Origin: Methanomicrobium sp. W14
Lineage (GTDB): Archaea; Halobacteriota; Methanomicrobia; Methanomicrobiales; Methanomicrobiaceae
Assembly: GCF_017875315.1 (NCBI RefSeq)
Contig: NZ_JAGGMM010000002.1
Location: forward strand, 124,001-188,000
Direction of reading: 5' to 3'
Length of the DNA stretch: 64,000 nt
The translations under genes were made by a program, and so were the position numbers. Below, one piece after another: positions 44,427 to 53,484 of this stretch; position 1 is the first letter of the stretch, and each line of letters begins with the position of its first letter. The notes beneath the pieces were generated by a model. That model saw only the letters and a program-made list of their open reading frames with translations, was not told the origin of the DNA and did not search any database.

Positions 44427-45992
44427 CTATAAACCGAACCTGAATATTTCGGTGAACCTCCACGGTGCAAGCGTTGACGGTGAAATTTCGTCCTCCATTC
44501 CCTCCTCCTCCGGGAAAGGCTCTGCCGTTGCGTCTACAGATACCGCAACGAAGTACATAGAGATGTCGTTCATTATGTTCACGAGATTTTTGAAGACCAT
44601 ATTCGAGCTTAAAATGTCGAAAAGACCCTTTTCTATAGCTTCGGCTTTCCTTGACCTCTCGGGGATGTCAGATAGTTTTTCGGCGTTCATGGACTTTGCA
44701 AGTTCTCTTATCTCCCTGTTCTTCCAGAAGAGAAGGTCAGTCTTTGTCACGGCAAGGGCATATTTTTTGTTCGGGCTGAAGAATCCGAAGAACTTCCTCT
44801 CCTCAAGGTCTATAAGGGTCTTCATGTAACCGCCGAACTCCCTTGCAAGCTGGGAGTGGCCCTTTCTGTTGTCCGTAATCTTCTCGCCGTCTATCAGGAA
44901 TATCACCTTTCCCGCCTTCAGGAAGTTGCCGTACATCGTGGATATTATGACGCTTTTGGTAAATTCGGGGTCAAGAAGCTTTTCTGAGTGGTGGAGCTTG
45001 ATGTATTTCACGAATTTTATAGTCCCTGCGTGTTTTCTGACTTCTGCCGGCGTCATGTCAAGCTTTTCGCTTAGAAGTGAGACCGCCTTTCTGAAGTTTA
45101 TCTCGTTTAGCTCGTCGTAGTATTCGCCTGCATAGTCGACGACAGTCCATTTAACGGGGATAATGCCGTATTTTTTGCCTGTGAGCTGGTACATCACCAT
45201 CTGGTAGCGGTATGTCCTTGAAAGGATTTTCCCGTCAAGTATGCTTGCGTAAAGGTTTGATATGCGCAGTTCGTCACCCTCGTCGTTAGGGTCGCCTGTC
45301 AGGACGACACCCTCGTTTGAGTGGCCTTTGTCGAAGTGCTCGGATATGTACCCCCACAGGCCAAGCACGAAATACGTCTTTCCCGACGATCTCGGGCCGA
45401 ATATGAATATCTCGGACGCCCTCACACCGACTGTGAGCTTAAGTGCAAGGACGTAGAGTATCAGGGATATCACTATTCCGGCACCGTAGAAAAAGATGTT
45501 TTGTGCAGCGTAGGCCGATGATACGGCAGCTTCGGTGTCGGCCGAAGATGCGTATATCTCGTATGCCAGAAAACCGATAATCACGGCAAAAAATGCCGTA
45601 AACAGCACTTTCGCCATCTTTGCAAGGTTGTCGTAGCGGTTTGTAAGGACTGATTTTGCGACGAACACAAGCCCTGTTAAGACGCCCGCGGAGAACGATG
45701 CAACCAGGAGCGTGATATTGGCCCACGGGGAAAGCATGACGTAAAATACCGGGATTGCCGCGAATATTCCTGCATATATAACGCCGTTTATTCTAGAGTC
45801 CTCGTTGAAGATCATCCCTATTGCGACTGCAAAAAAAAGGCCGCACAAAAGTTCTACGAATATTGTAAGCGCTGCCGGAGCAGTGTGCTGCTTGAACAGG
45901 GGGGCAATCGTCGTAAATATATATGCTACAAAAATGCTCAGCGGAAGCGCCAAAAGAAGATATATTTTTCTTCTTTTATTGTTTATTATCAT
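44427..45992 (-). CDS. Membrane-embedded TRAFAC-like P-loop GTPase
   Basis: A 521-residue protein with six hydrophobic segments in the first 190 residues, then a cytoplasmic nucleotide-binding domain: P-loop FIFGPRSSGKTYF (GPRSSGKT at 199-206), G3-like VVDYAGEYYDEL (Asp286), and G4-like AVTKTDLL (TKTD at 416-419). The G4 TKxD form favours GTP over ATP. It starts inside the stop of the tubulin-like gene (ATGA), so the two are translationally coupled. A switch that recruits or drives the tubulin-like protein at the membrane is a natural inference. Exact GTPase family needs profile search; double-GTPase-like groups are my best guess. Confidence 0.82.
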   Translation of the reverse strand: MIINNKRRKIYLLLALPLSIFVAYIFTTIAPLFKQHTAPAALTIFVELLCGLFFAVAIGMIFNEDSRINGVIYAGIFAAIPVFYVMLSPWANITLLVASFSAGVLTGLVFVAKSVLTNRYDNLAKMAKVLFTAFFAVIIGFLAYEIYASSADTEAAVSSAYAAQNIFFYGAGIVISLILYVLALKLTVGVRASEIFIFGPRSSGKTYFVLGLWGYISEHFDKGHSNEGVVLTGDPNDEGDELRISNLYASILDGKILSRTYRYQMVMYQLTGKKYGIIPVKWTVVDYAGEYYDELNEINFRKAVSLLSEKLDMTPAEVRKHAGTIKFVKYIKLHHSEKLLDPEFTKSVIISTMYGNFLKAGKVIFLIDGEKITDNRKGHSQLAREFGGYMKTLIDLEERKFFGFFSPNKKYALAVTKTDLLFWKNREIRELAKSMNAEKLSDIPERSRKAEAIEKGLFDILSSNMVFKNLVNIMNDISMYFVAVSVDATAEPFPEEEGMEDEISPSTLAPWRFTEIFRFGL

Positions 45993-48900
45993 TCACGGGC
46001 AGCCTCTCTGATGTCTTTTACTGTGTAAAGGTCCATTATCCTCTTCTTTGCCTCTTTTTCCTGCTCCTTCCCACCGGCCTCGAGATCGGCTATTTCGGCC
46101 GCTTCCGTAAGAAGAAGCGTCTTTCTGCGTATTACGTATTTTCCGTCCTGGAGGGCGAGTGCATGGTGGAGTATGTTGTCTTTTGACTTTTCATACTTCT
46201 CCCAGTAGCCGCCTCCTGTCGTAAGCGGTGAAATATTGTCCAAAAAGCTTGCCGCCGCAAAGAAAGTAAGCGAGATTTCCCAGGGCTTTGTGTAGTTGTG
46301 GGAGTTGATTTTTGCACTGTCGAAACTTTTCAGGTCGAGCAGTTTCACCAGGTAACGCCTGAAATCGCTTCCTTTGTTGTCTATTAACTGCGAAAGCCAT
46401 TTGGAAGGCGATGATGCGACAAGGGCCGCCTTGTCAAAGCTCCATCTTTCCGTTCCCGCATCCCCGTAGCCGACCGACATGTTGTTTATCCCGAGCTTGT
46501 GCGAGTCGATAAGCTCCTTATATTTCCACTGGACGATGTTGTAGAGTTTTTCAATCTCCGCTTTCCCCTCGTCATCGTAGTCAAGTACGGAAAGGTCGGA
46601 GTCCTCGTTTAAAAGCGAGAGTATTGCCGGGTTTATCTCCCCGAACCATGTCCTGTACATGCCTTCAATCGTTGAGTTTCCGCTCATCCTCTTTTCATCA
46701 AGCCCCCTTAAGCCCGACTCGTAGGACTCCGTGAAGGAATTGAACTTTTTTCTTGTGTCAAACGTTGAGCTGATGAGGTTGTCGGTCTTCAGGAGGAACT
46801 CCTCCTGCTGGTGCATCGATTTCTGGGACTGGATAAGCCCGTCTATCTCTGAGTTCAGGTTCTGCATCCTGTACTGGAACCCTTCACGCCGGTTGATTAT
46901 ATCAGTCAGGGTTTCCCTGATGTTAGTCAGGATTTCCGCGGTGTCACTTCCTGAAAAAGACCTCATCAAAGCCGTCTTCTCCTCTGATTCAAGGTTGAAT
47001 CCCGATACTAGGGGCCCTATTGTGGCTTCCCTTAATGACCCAAGCCTGAAATTGAATTCACGTGTCAGGAACTTGTCCTGTATGAAAACCTCGAAGGGGT
47101 CTGCAATGGATATTTTTCCGGGGTGCATCTGGGAAATTTTTCTGATTCTCTCCTCCTTTGTCGCTTTTTCGTTGCGGAACATAGCCGGGTTGAGTTTTTT
47201 TCCGAGAAGGCTGTCCTTTAGCCCCTGTTTTTTGGATACCCTGAGCATGTACTCGTTGTAGTAGTAGAGGGAGACCGACTCTGCAAGGTCTTTTAAGTAT
47301 GAAAGGTCTGATGCGGTCGCGTCTTCAAGCCTTTCGATATCCGCATATATTCCGGAGAGCGGAAGAGTGGACATCCATGCCTCCCTTTTAATAGGTCTGG
47401 CCCTGTCCTTTCCTTTGTCGGGCTGCCTAAACCTCTCTTTTATCCTGTATATGAGCTCTTCGAACATGTCGAGGAACTCTTTTTCGAGGTCTTCTATCGG
47501 TTCCTGGCCCGGCTGGCCTACTCCTCCGCTTCCGAGAGCCATATAGTCGTCTATCGGCTTTGCAAGGGCGCTGACCTCCTTTCTTATGACGTCCATCGCG
47601 GAGCCGCTCTCCTTTGTAAGTTTGTCAAGCTCTTCGCGTTTGCTTTTTATACGCAGGCCGGTCTCGTTTATCTCGGTTTTGAGCTCGGACTGCTTTGCCG
47701 AGAGTTCACCTGAGATTTTGCCGAAGTTCTCCTCTCCGCGGATGATGTTTATTATGGCAGTCCTTGCGGATTTATCGCCGATTGTAAGCGCCTTTGTCTG
47801 GAGTGCGGACATTGTCTCGAGGAGCAGGAGGTTCTTTTTTATGAGTTCATAGAGTTCCTGGTCCTTTGCGTTTTCATGCGGTCTGCTCTCGTTTTCAAGC
47901 GACCTTTTGAGCCTTGAGACGTATTCTGTGAGTTTTCCGTATTCTTTAATCTCTGATATGTCCCTTAAGCTCTCAGGCATGTTGTTGGAGACTGCCGATT
48001 CGATAATCGACCGGGTCTTGAAGTTTAAGAGGTCGGTTATCTCGTTCTCCCAGACCCTTTTGACTTTTTCAATCTCCTTTTTATACAGGCTTACGTCGCT
48101 GTGCGTAATCTCGGTGTCGGTTTTTGAGAAAATGTCAGGGTATATGCTCTCGTTGGCTGATATGAACTCCGAGACGTCCTTTAGAATCCTGCCCCTTGTC
48201 TGCTCAATCCCGGAGAAGTATTCTATGACGTCCTCGAACCCTTTCTTAAGGGACCTCAGGTTTTCAACCGGGTATTCTATAACGTGCGAATCGGCGAATA
48301 TGAATCCCGAGTAGTCCTTTTTGGCGTCGACTATTGCCGATATGTCTGCTGTAGGGAGATAGAACGAATTTATGAACATATACGGAAACGCCGAATCGAA
48401 CTCGACGACTTCCTGTTTTCTGTCTCCACCGTCCACGTAACCTGTGGGGCTTAGGGAAGATACTATAATGTAGTTGAAGAGCTTGTCTTCCTTCATGTTG
48501 AGGTACTCTATCTCCGAGAGTGCGATTGCGGCGTTGAGCTGCTCCTTTTCTCCCTCGCTTGCGGCCGGAAGAACCGCGAAAAGCCATATTTTTGACTCCT
48601 GTCCACGTTTTTCCTTAATGTAGCGGGCAAGGTCGATGAACATCCCTGAGCCTGTCCCTCCGCCGAGGCCGACTATTATCGCCACCGGCCCGTGTCCCTG
48701 AAAGGACGGGAAATGCTCTCCTCCCTGCGTAATCGCCTTGAAAAATACCGCTTTTGATATAGCACGCCTTCTGTGGACGCCGCCGCCGAAATCGTCGACG
48801 ATGTTCTTGTCGACTTTTTTGAGCATCTGGTAGTCGAACCCGTATTCTGGGTCGTTCATCCACCACACGTTTACAAGAGGTCTTTCACGCCTTTTTTTGA

Positions 48901-49255
48901 TCTGTTCGCAGACCTCGACCGATGTAAGGGATGACACTCTTTCTACGTTTGCAAGGTCCGGGAGGTGGTAATGGTAAGCCTTTACGCTTCCGCCCATCTG
49001 GCTGCTCTCCCTCTGAAGTTCGCCTGCTCTTTCCTCAACCTCCTCCGCACGCCTGATATCCCCCTTTCTCTGGTTTGAATCGGTGTCGAGGGTATACATC
49101 GAAAGACGCTTTCCGTCCGAGAGGTAGTGCTTCAGGAACCACTCGTGATCATAAAGGTTTGAGATCAGTTTTTTTCCGCACCCCCCGATTGCGACGACTG
49201 TCAGTTCGTCCGGCATCTGGAAAGGTTTTCCTTCTATTACGTCGTCTGTTGCCAT
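45989..49255 (-). CDS. Large tubulin/FtsZ-superfamily protein (Tubulin_2-like), 1088 residues
   Basis: The N-terminal 310 residues form a tubulin-type GTPase domain: T1 AIGGCGKKLIS (24-27 GGCG), T2-like TLDTDSNQ (55-62), FGGGVHRRRAISKAVFF (T3-like, 156-172) and the signature GLGGGTGSGMFIDLA (T4; GGGTGSG at 198-204). About 310-900 is long, charged and helical with coiled-coil runs (for example KSKREELDKLTKESGSAMDV), unlike FtsZ or CetZ, and the end is again mixed. It is thus a giant FtsZ-like protein, probably cytoplasmic, able to bind GTP and maybe polymerise. It follows the anchor gene by 6 bases and overlaps the GTPase gene by 4. Confidence 0.9.
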   Translation of the reverse strand: MATDDVIEGKPFQMPDELTVVAIGGCGKKLISNLYDHEWFLKHYLSDGKRLSMYTLDTDSNQRKGDIRRAEEVEERAGELQRESSQMGGSVKAYHYHLPDLANVERVSSLTSVEVCEQIKKRRERPLVNVWWMNDPEYGFDYQMLKKVDKNIVDDFGGGVHRRRAISKAVFFKAITQGGEHFPSFQGHGPVAIIVGLGGGTGSGMFIDLARYIKEKRGQESKIWLFAVLPAASEGEKEQLNAAIALSEIEYLNMKEDKLFNYIIVSSLSPTGYVDGGDRKQEVVEFDSAFPYMFINSFYLPTADISAIVDAKKDYSGFIFADSHVIEYPVENLRSLKKGFEDVIEYFSGIEQTRGRILKDVSEFISANESIYPDIFSKTDTEITHSDVSLYKKEIEKVKRVWENEITDLLNFKTRSIIESAVSNNMPESLRDISEIKEYGKLTEYVSRLKRSLENESRPHENAKDQELYELIKKNLLLLETMSALQTKALTIGDKSARTAIINIIRGEENFGKISGELSAKQSELKTEINETGLRIKSKREELDKLTKESGSAMDVIRKEVSALAKPIDDYMALGSGGVGQPGQEPIEDLEKEFLDMFEELIYRIKERFRQPDKGKDRARPIKREAWMSTLPLSGIYADIERLEDATASDLSYLKDLAESVSLYYYNEYMLRVSKKQGLKDSLLGKKLNPAMFRNEKATKEERIRKISQMHPGKISIADPFEVFIQDKFLTREFNFRLGSLREATIGPLVSGFNLESEEKTALMRSFSGSDTAEILTNIRETLTDIINRREGFQYRMQNLNSEIDGLIQSQKSMHQQEEFLLKTDNLISSTFDTRKKFNSFTESYESGLRGLDEKRMSGNSTIEGMYRTWFGEINPAILSLLNEDSDLSVLDYDDEGKAEIEKLYNIVQWKYKELIDSHKLGINNMSVGYGDAGTERWSFDKAALVASSPSKWLSQLIDNKGSDFRRYLVKLLDLKSFDSAKINSHNYTKPWEISLTFFAAASFLDNISPLTTGGGYWEKYEKSKDNILHHALALQDGKYVIRRKTLLLTEAAEIADLEAGGKEQEKEAKKRIMDLYTVKDIREAARE

Positions 49256-49261
49256 TTTATA

Positions 49262-50053
49262 TCAGTCCCCCTTGTATTCATCCTGAAAATCCATCATGTT
49301 CCTTGCACGAATTTGCCCGAATATAATTCCTGCCGCAAGTCCTACCACGAAGAGGACTACTCCTATAATAAGCGCCGTTGTAAAGGGCATGTTTTCGCTT
49401 TCCGAGGCTTCCGCGTAGTCAAGGAGTTCACCGGCCTCTTCTGTCAGCCCTTTCGAATAGAAGTCGCTTATAATTGACCTTAGCTTGGTATCGGACACGT
49501 CGTTTAAGCGGCTGTCAAACTCCTTTTCTCCGGGGATTGTCACCGAAAATGTCTCAGTCGCGGCTGTCCCCAGGATATCCCCGTTTTCGTCAAGCGCTTT
49601 TACGTTGTAATACGAATACCCGGTTGTCTGCGTGTTTCTTTTTGTCACCACAACGCCGTCGACGACTTCGGATGACGTCAGGACGGGGGCCCTCCCGGTG
49701 ACGGTTACCGTTACTGCGCCTAAGAATTCACCGTCGTCGCTTGTCAGTTTTATCTCCTGGTCGTTTAATGACGCGTCCCCGCCTGAAACGTTGATTTTTC
49801 CCGTGTCAATAACCCAGAGGTTTGTGTCAGAAACTGAAATGAGGTCTGTACTCATCTCAAGTATTCTCGCCTGTTTCGGAATACCGCTGATTTCAATTGT
49901 GTACTGGACCGATACTCCTTCATCCTGCGAATCCAGCAGGCTTCCGTTATTTACCTCAACGATTACTGCTGATGCCGGAGCACATATGAGCAGAAAAGTG
50001 AGGATAAGTGCTATTGATATTAATATGGATGCACTGTTCCGTGTTGCTAGCAT
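49262..50053 (-). CDS. Secreted, C-terminally membrane-anchored protein; first gene of the tubulin-like operon
   Basis: A 263-residue protein with a signal peptide (about 1-29, SILISIALILTFLLICAPASA), a beta-rich outside domain (30-200) including VSVQYTIEISGIPKQARIL, and a helix-turn region. A C-terminal membrane helix (about 228-250, TALIIGVVLFVVGLAAGIIFG) and a short acidic cytoplasmic tail end it. A TATA-like AAATATTTA lies about 30 bases before the ATG. It leads the operon and could be the membrane anchor or outside sensor for the tubulin-like partner. Confidence 0.8.
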   Translation of the reverse strand: MLATRNSASILISIALILTFLLICAPASAVIVEVNNGSLLDSQDEGVSVQYTIEISGIPKQARILEMSTDLISVSDTNLWVIDTGKINVSGGDASLNDQEIKLTSDDGEFLGAVTVTVTGRAPVLTSSEVVDGVVVTKRNTQTTGYSYYNVKALDENGDILGTAATETFSVTIPGEKEFDSRLNDVSDTKLRSIISDFYSKGLTEEAGELLDYAEASESENMPFTTALIIGVVLFVVGLAAGIIFGQIRARNMMDFQDEYKGD

Positions 50054-50074
50054 ACTGAGAAGATTTATTTTAAA

Positions 50075-50092
50075 ACAGTTAAATATTTCTCC
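50075..50092 (-). promoter_or_regulatory. Probable promoter of the tubulin-like operon
   Basis: On the minus strand GGAGAAATATTTAACTG gives a TATA-like AAATATTT about 28-36 bases before the ATG at 50053, which predicts a nearly leaderless transcript. No Shine-Dalgarno precedes the ATG, in line with this. Confidence 0.5.
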
Positions 50093-50261
50093 AAAAACCT
50101 GTTTTTGCTGTTTTCGTCCCGTGCACGAAAAATACGGTGTCTGTGCCGGCCATTTTATTGTACAGGTGAAGCCTTTAAAAGAGCCTGCATAAACATTAAA
50201 GGCAACGCAGATTGCAGTAATCGTTCTTCTGGTAGTCCTTGTCCTGATATCCGCCGGAAAT

Positions 50262-51464
50262 GTGCCCGGGGCAGGACTTAAAATCTGGCAGGTAATGCTT
50301 GGAGGAGCGCTGGCTGTTCTTCTCCTTGGACAGATAAGCGTTGAGTCGGCCCTGCATGCGATAAACTACGACGTCATAATCTTTTTGTCAGGCGCATTCG
50401 TAGTGGGTTCGGCACTTTCTTTAAGCGGCGCCCTCAACCCTGCCATTGATTTCTGCCTGAACAGATTCAGGTCGCCTGCGGCATTTTTCACGGCTTTTAT
50501 ATTCGGAGCGGCTGCCCTCTCCTCTGTCCTGATGAACGACACTGTTGCCGTAATAGGCACTTTTTTTGCCGCATCTCTTTCGAGGCGTATGAACATACCC
50601 CGGGAGACGATTCTTCTTGCACTTGCATTTTCGGTTACAACCGGAAGCGTTGCAAGCCCTGTAGGAAACCCGCAGAACCTTCTTATAGCATCGGATTCGG
50701 GGATGGTTGACCCGTTTTACGTGTTTGGCATTTATCTTCTTGTGCCGACTGTAATCTCTCTTCTTCTGATATACCCTGTTTTAAGGTTCTTTTACCCGTT
50801 TTTGCCTGCACCTTTGGGCAGGGAGCCCGAAAGTCCCGTAAGTGCAGGCACCTGTGGTGCATGCGACAAAAGACTCTCGCGTATTGCCGTATTTTCTCTT
50901 GCAATTTTTTTAGTGATGATTCTCCTGAAGATAACGGCCGGGATTTTTCTGCCCTATGTGACTGTTCCGCTGACTCTCATCGCGATAGCGGGAGCCCTTC
51001 CTGTAATCATTCTTTCAAAGAGGCGTACTGACGTTTTAAAGGGAGTCGACTGGGGGACACTTGTGTTCTTTGCGTCTATGTTTGTCCTTATGCAGAGCGT
51101 ATGGGACAGCGGTTTTTTTCAGGAGTTCATAGATGCGGGAAGCCTTTTTTCGTCACCTTTCATTATATTTTCGGCAGGACTGATATTGAGCCAGTTAATC
51201 TCGAACGTCCCGTTCGTAGCTCTTTTTATGCCGGCTGCAGCGGCGTCTGCGGGTTCTTCTCTCTCATACGCCGCACTTGCCGCCGGTAGCACTCTTGCGG
51301 GCAATCTTTTGATATTTGGGGCTGCAAGCAATATCATAATTGTCCAGAATGCCGGGAAAACAGGTGGAAAGGTTGGCTTTTTCAGGTTTGCAAAGGCAGG
51401 AGTGCCGCTGACGCTGTTGCAGTCGGCAGTGTATCTCATATATTTCTATGCTGTTTTTTCGTGA
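50262..51464 (+). CDS. SLC13/ArsB-like anion transporter; true start probably upstream
   Basis: A 400-residue, 10-11 helix carrier of the ion-transporter superfamily (divalent anion:Na+ symporters, ArsB-like). It has the family hairpin pattern SSVLMNDTVAVIGTFF and TGSVASPVGNPQNLLI, then a second copy SQLISNVPFVALFMPAA and AGNLLIFGAASNII. The GTG at 50262 is the first standard start, but the frame upstream to about 50199 encodes another helix (TQIAVIVLLVVLVLISAG) expected for the family, without ATG, GTG or TTG; ATT at 50211 is a possible start. The 3' end overlaps the convergent MFS gene by 29 bases. Confidence 0.85.
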   Translation: MPGAGLKIWQVMLGGALAVLLLGQISVESALHAINYDVIIFLSGAFVVGSALSLSGALNPAIDFCLNRFRSPAAFFTAFIFGAAALSSVLMNDTVAVIGTFFAASLSRRMNIPRETILLALAFSVTTGSVASPVGNPQNLLIASDSGMVDPFYVFGIYLLVPTVISLLLIYPVLRFFYPFLPAPLGREPESPVSAGTCGACDKRLSRIAVFSLAIFLVMILLKITAGIFLPYVTVPLTLIAIAGALPVIILSKRRTDVLKGVDWGTLVFFASMFVLMQSVWDSGFFQEFIDAGSLFSSPFIIFSAGLILSQLISNVPFVALFMPAAAASAGSSLSYAALAAGSTLAGNLLIFGAASNIIIVQNAGKTGGKVGFFRFAKAGVPLTLLQSAVYLIYFYAVFS

Positions 51465-52875
51465 TTTTTAAGGATTTTTCCATTGAAAGGGATTTCAGGG
51501 AGAGGACGGCTATCATAACGGCCATTACGGCGCCGCAGATGAATATCAGTGAGAAAGCCGTTGGGTCAGGGTATGTCCAGACTTCGTTTCCTATAATAAA
51601 CTCCCTGCTGAATGCCGCAAGTATTATTCCTGCAAATATGGGTCCTGTCATCCCGCCTATGTTTATACTGCTGTGAAGAAAACCAGTTGCACCTGCTGTC
51701 CTTCCCGGGGGGACTGATTTTATCGTCATCAGGAGGTATGCTGTTGATACGGCGGCCATTCCGGCACTGAAAAAGACCCACATAAGAGAGAGCGAGTAGA
51801 CCGAGAGGGGCATGATGAAGAATACTGCGGGAGCTGCAATAAGACATAGTGACCCTGCAACGACAGGTTTTTTGAACCCGTATTTCTGCATCAGAAATCC
51901 TGAAAGAGGGCTTGTTATCATGTCTGTAACCGACCCGGGGACCATTATGAGGCCTACGAACCTCTCTTCGAGAAAGAGTCCTGAAGGCGACTGGACGATG
52001 TAGGGAAGGCTCTGGATGTACAGAAACGTCATGCAGTTTACAAGAAAAGCAGTTGCTGAAAGTATAATAACAAGCGGCTTTTTTATAAGGCTTACATCTA
52101 TCGCAGGCATCTTCGCTCTTTTTTCTGTCCTGAAAAACGCTATTGTGCAGATTATTGTGAGGATGCCGTATAAGAAGGCCTGCGTGGATAAGGTCCCGTG
52201 CCCGTAACCTTCGGTTATTGTGAGCATAAAAAAAAGCATTGCCGAAAGCAGAAGGCACGCTCCCTTCCAGTCTGTCTTTCTGTACGCTCTTGTCTTTGAT
52301 TTTCTTATTATAAGAGCGAAGAGTGAGACATGGATTATCACAACAGGAACCAGTGCGTAGTAAGTCCAGCGCCACCCGAAGTAGTTGATGATGTACGAGC
52401 CCAAAAAAATTCCCGTCATCGTTCCTGCACCGTATGAGGCTGAAAGGACTCCGATTCCAAGCGGGATTTTTTCTGACGGAAACTGTTCGGAGACTATCGC
52501 AAAGGCTACGGGTATTGCCGCAATTCCCATCCCCTGCACTGCCCTGAAAAAGAGGAGCGACCATATGTCCCATGAAAAACCGGCAAGGACTATCCCCAAA
52601 GCGTATATGACGATGCATATGTACAGGATTTTTTTGCGCCCGTATGCATCACCGAGAGTCCCGAAGAAGGGGCATAACGCGGCTCCGACAAGGAGGACCA
52701 CGGGAAGGACCCAGGACCCGAATATTCCCGATGATGTGCAGAACTCGTGCTCGATTTCGGGGAGAGCCGCCACCAGCATGGATTCTGAGAACATGGGTAT
52801 TGCTATGCATGCCGCAAAAAGCGGAAGGGCCACTTTGAAGTAGTTTTTATCGGATAGTTTTAGCTGCATAAACAA
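51436..52875 (-). CDS. MFS efflux transporter (drug/H+ antiporter type)
   Basis: A 479-residue carrier with 14 hydrophobic segments, as in the DHA2 group. It shows FFGTLGDAYGRKKILYI (motif A), RAVQGMGIAAIPVAFAI (motif B) and VLSASYGAGTMTGIFLGSYI (motif C of exporters). It ends with a short basic tail. The substrate is unknown. Independent gene; the next 600 bases upstream hold only a decayed small gene. Confidence 0.9.
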   Translation of the reverse strand: MFMQLKLSDKNYFKVALPLFAACIAIPMFSESMLVAALPEIEHEFCTSSGIFGSWVLPVVLLVGAALCPFFGTLGDAYGRKKILYICIVIYALGIVLAGFSWDIWSLLFFRAVQGMGIAAIPVAFAIVSEQFPSEKIPLGIGVLSASYGAGTMTGIFLGSYIINYFGWRWTYYALVPVVIIHVSLFALIIRKSKTRAYRKTDWKGACLLLSAMLFFMLTITEGYGHGTLSTQAFLYGILTIICTIAFFRTEKRAKMPAIDVSLIKKPLVIILSATAFLVNCMTFLYIQSLPYIVQSPSGLFLEERFVGLIMVPGSVTDMITSPLSGFLMQKYGFKKPVVAGSLCLIAAPAVFFIMPLSVYSLSLMWVFFSAGMAAVSTAYLLMTIKSVPPGRTAGATGFLHSSINIGGMTGPIFAGIILAAFSREFIIGNEVWTYPDPTAFSLIFICGAVMAVMIAVLSLKSLSMEKSLKITKKQHRNI

Positions 52876-53142
52876 ACGTGAAAGAATTTACCGGGCCGGC
52901 AGAAACTTACCGTCCTGAAAAATCTTTCATATATCTGTGCTCTGTATTTATTAGGATTTGCCGGTGTACAGAAACATTCCCCAAAAATAAAGGTGAAATC
53001 AGGCTTATTTAATCTGGAAGTGTGATCTGTTTTTTTAAATTTCTGTACATTTAACCCTGGAATAAATGGCAGTTTTTCATTTTTGAACCGACCGTCAGAT
53101 TTAACCTTTTTAATGTGATACCTCAGAAATTTGCTGTGGGTT
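52876..53142. other. Intergenic stretch without a gene
   Basis: About 270 AT-rich bases upstream of the MFS gene. No convincing reading frame, repeat or RNA was found. TATA-like runs suit a minus-strand promoter. Confidence 0.4.
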
Positions 53143-53294
53143 ATGGAGTTTGAGGCAGGCGGTTTTGCACGTATGCAACTCCTAAAGAGGAGCACCACCT
53201 TTACATAGAATCAGGTGAATGCGTTCTCAGAAAAACCGGCGAAGGAGATGTCTTTGCACACGCCGGCGACTGCAGATTTACATGTTCATGCTAG
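53143..53294 (+). pseudogene. Frameshifted small Cys-containing protein gene
   Basis: ATG 53143 reads MEFEAGGFAR, and a +1 shift near 53175 continues as YATPKEEHHLYIESGECVLR then KTGEGDVFAHAGDCRFTCSC before the stop. The combined 50 residues look like a small soluble protein with four Cys. Without the shift the frames end quickly, so this is either a broken gene or a sequence error. Family not recognised. The following 53295-53484 shows nothing further. Confidence 0.4.
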
Positions 53295-53484
53295 GAGCAT
53301 GAAATAGAAAACTGCGGGGAAATCCGTTCTCAGGATAATATCGTTTATGCCCTTACAAAAAAATGCGACAGGGAGAAGCACGACACCATGCGGAAAGTAA
53401 AGAAACAAACGTGAATCTACAAAAAAAGGAATAATGGAAAGTAAAATATAAAGAGATATTTTTTCTGTCAGTTTCTTTTGACCA

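Noticed and set aside
51566-52618. 350-codon frame in another phase of the MFS gene
   Set aside because: Arg/His/Cys-rich shadow frame of a convincing transporter.
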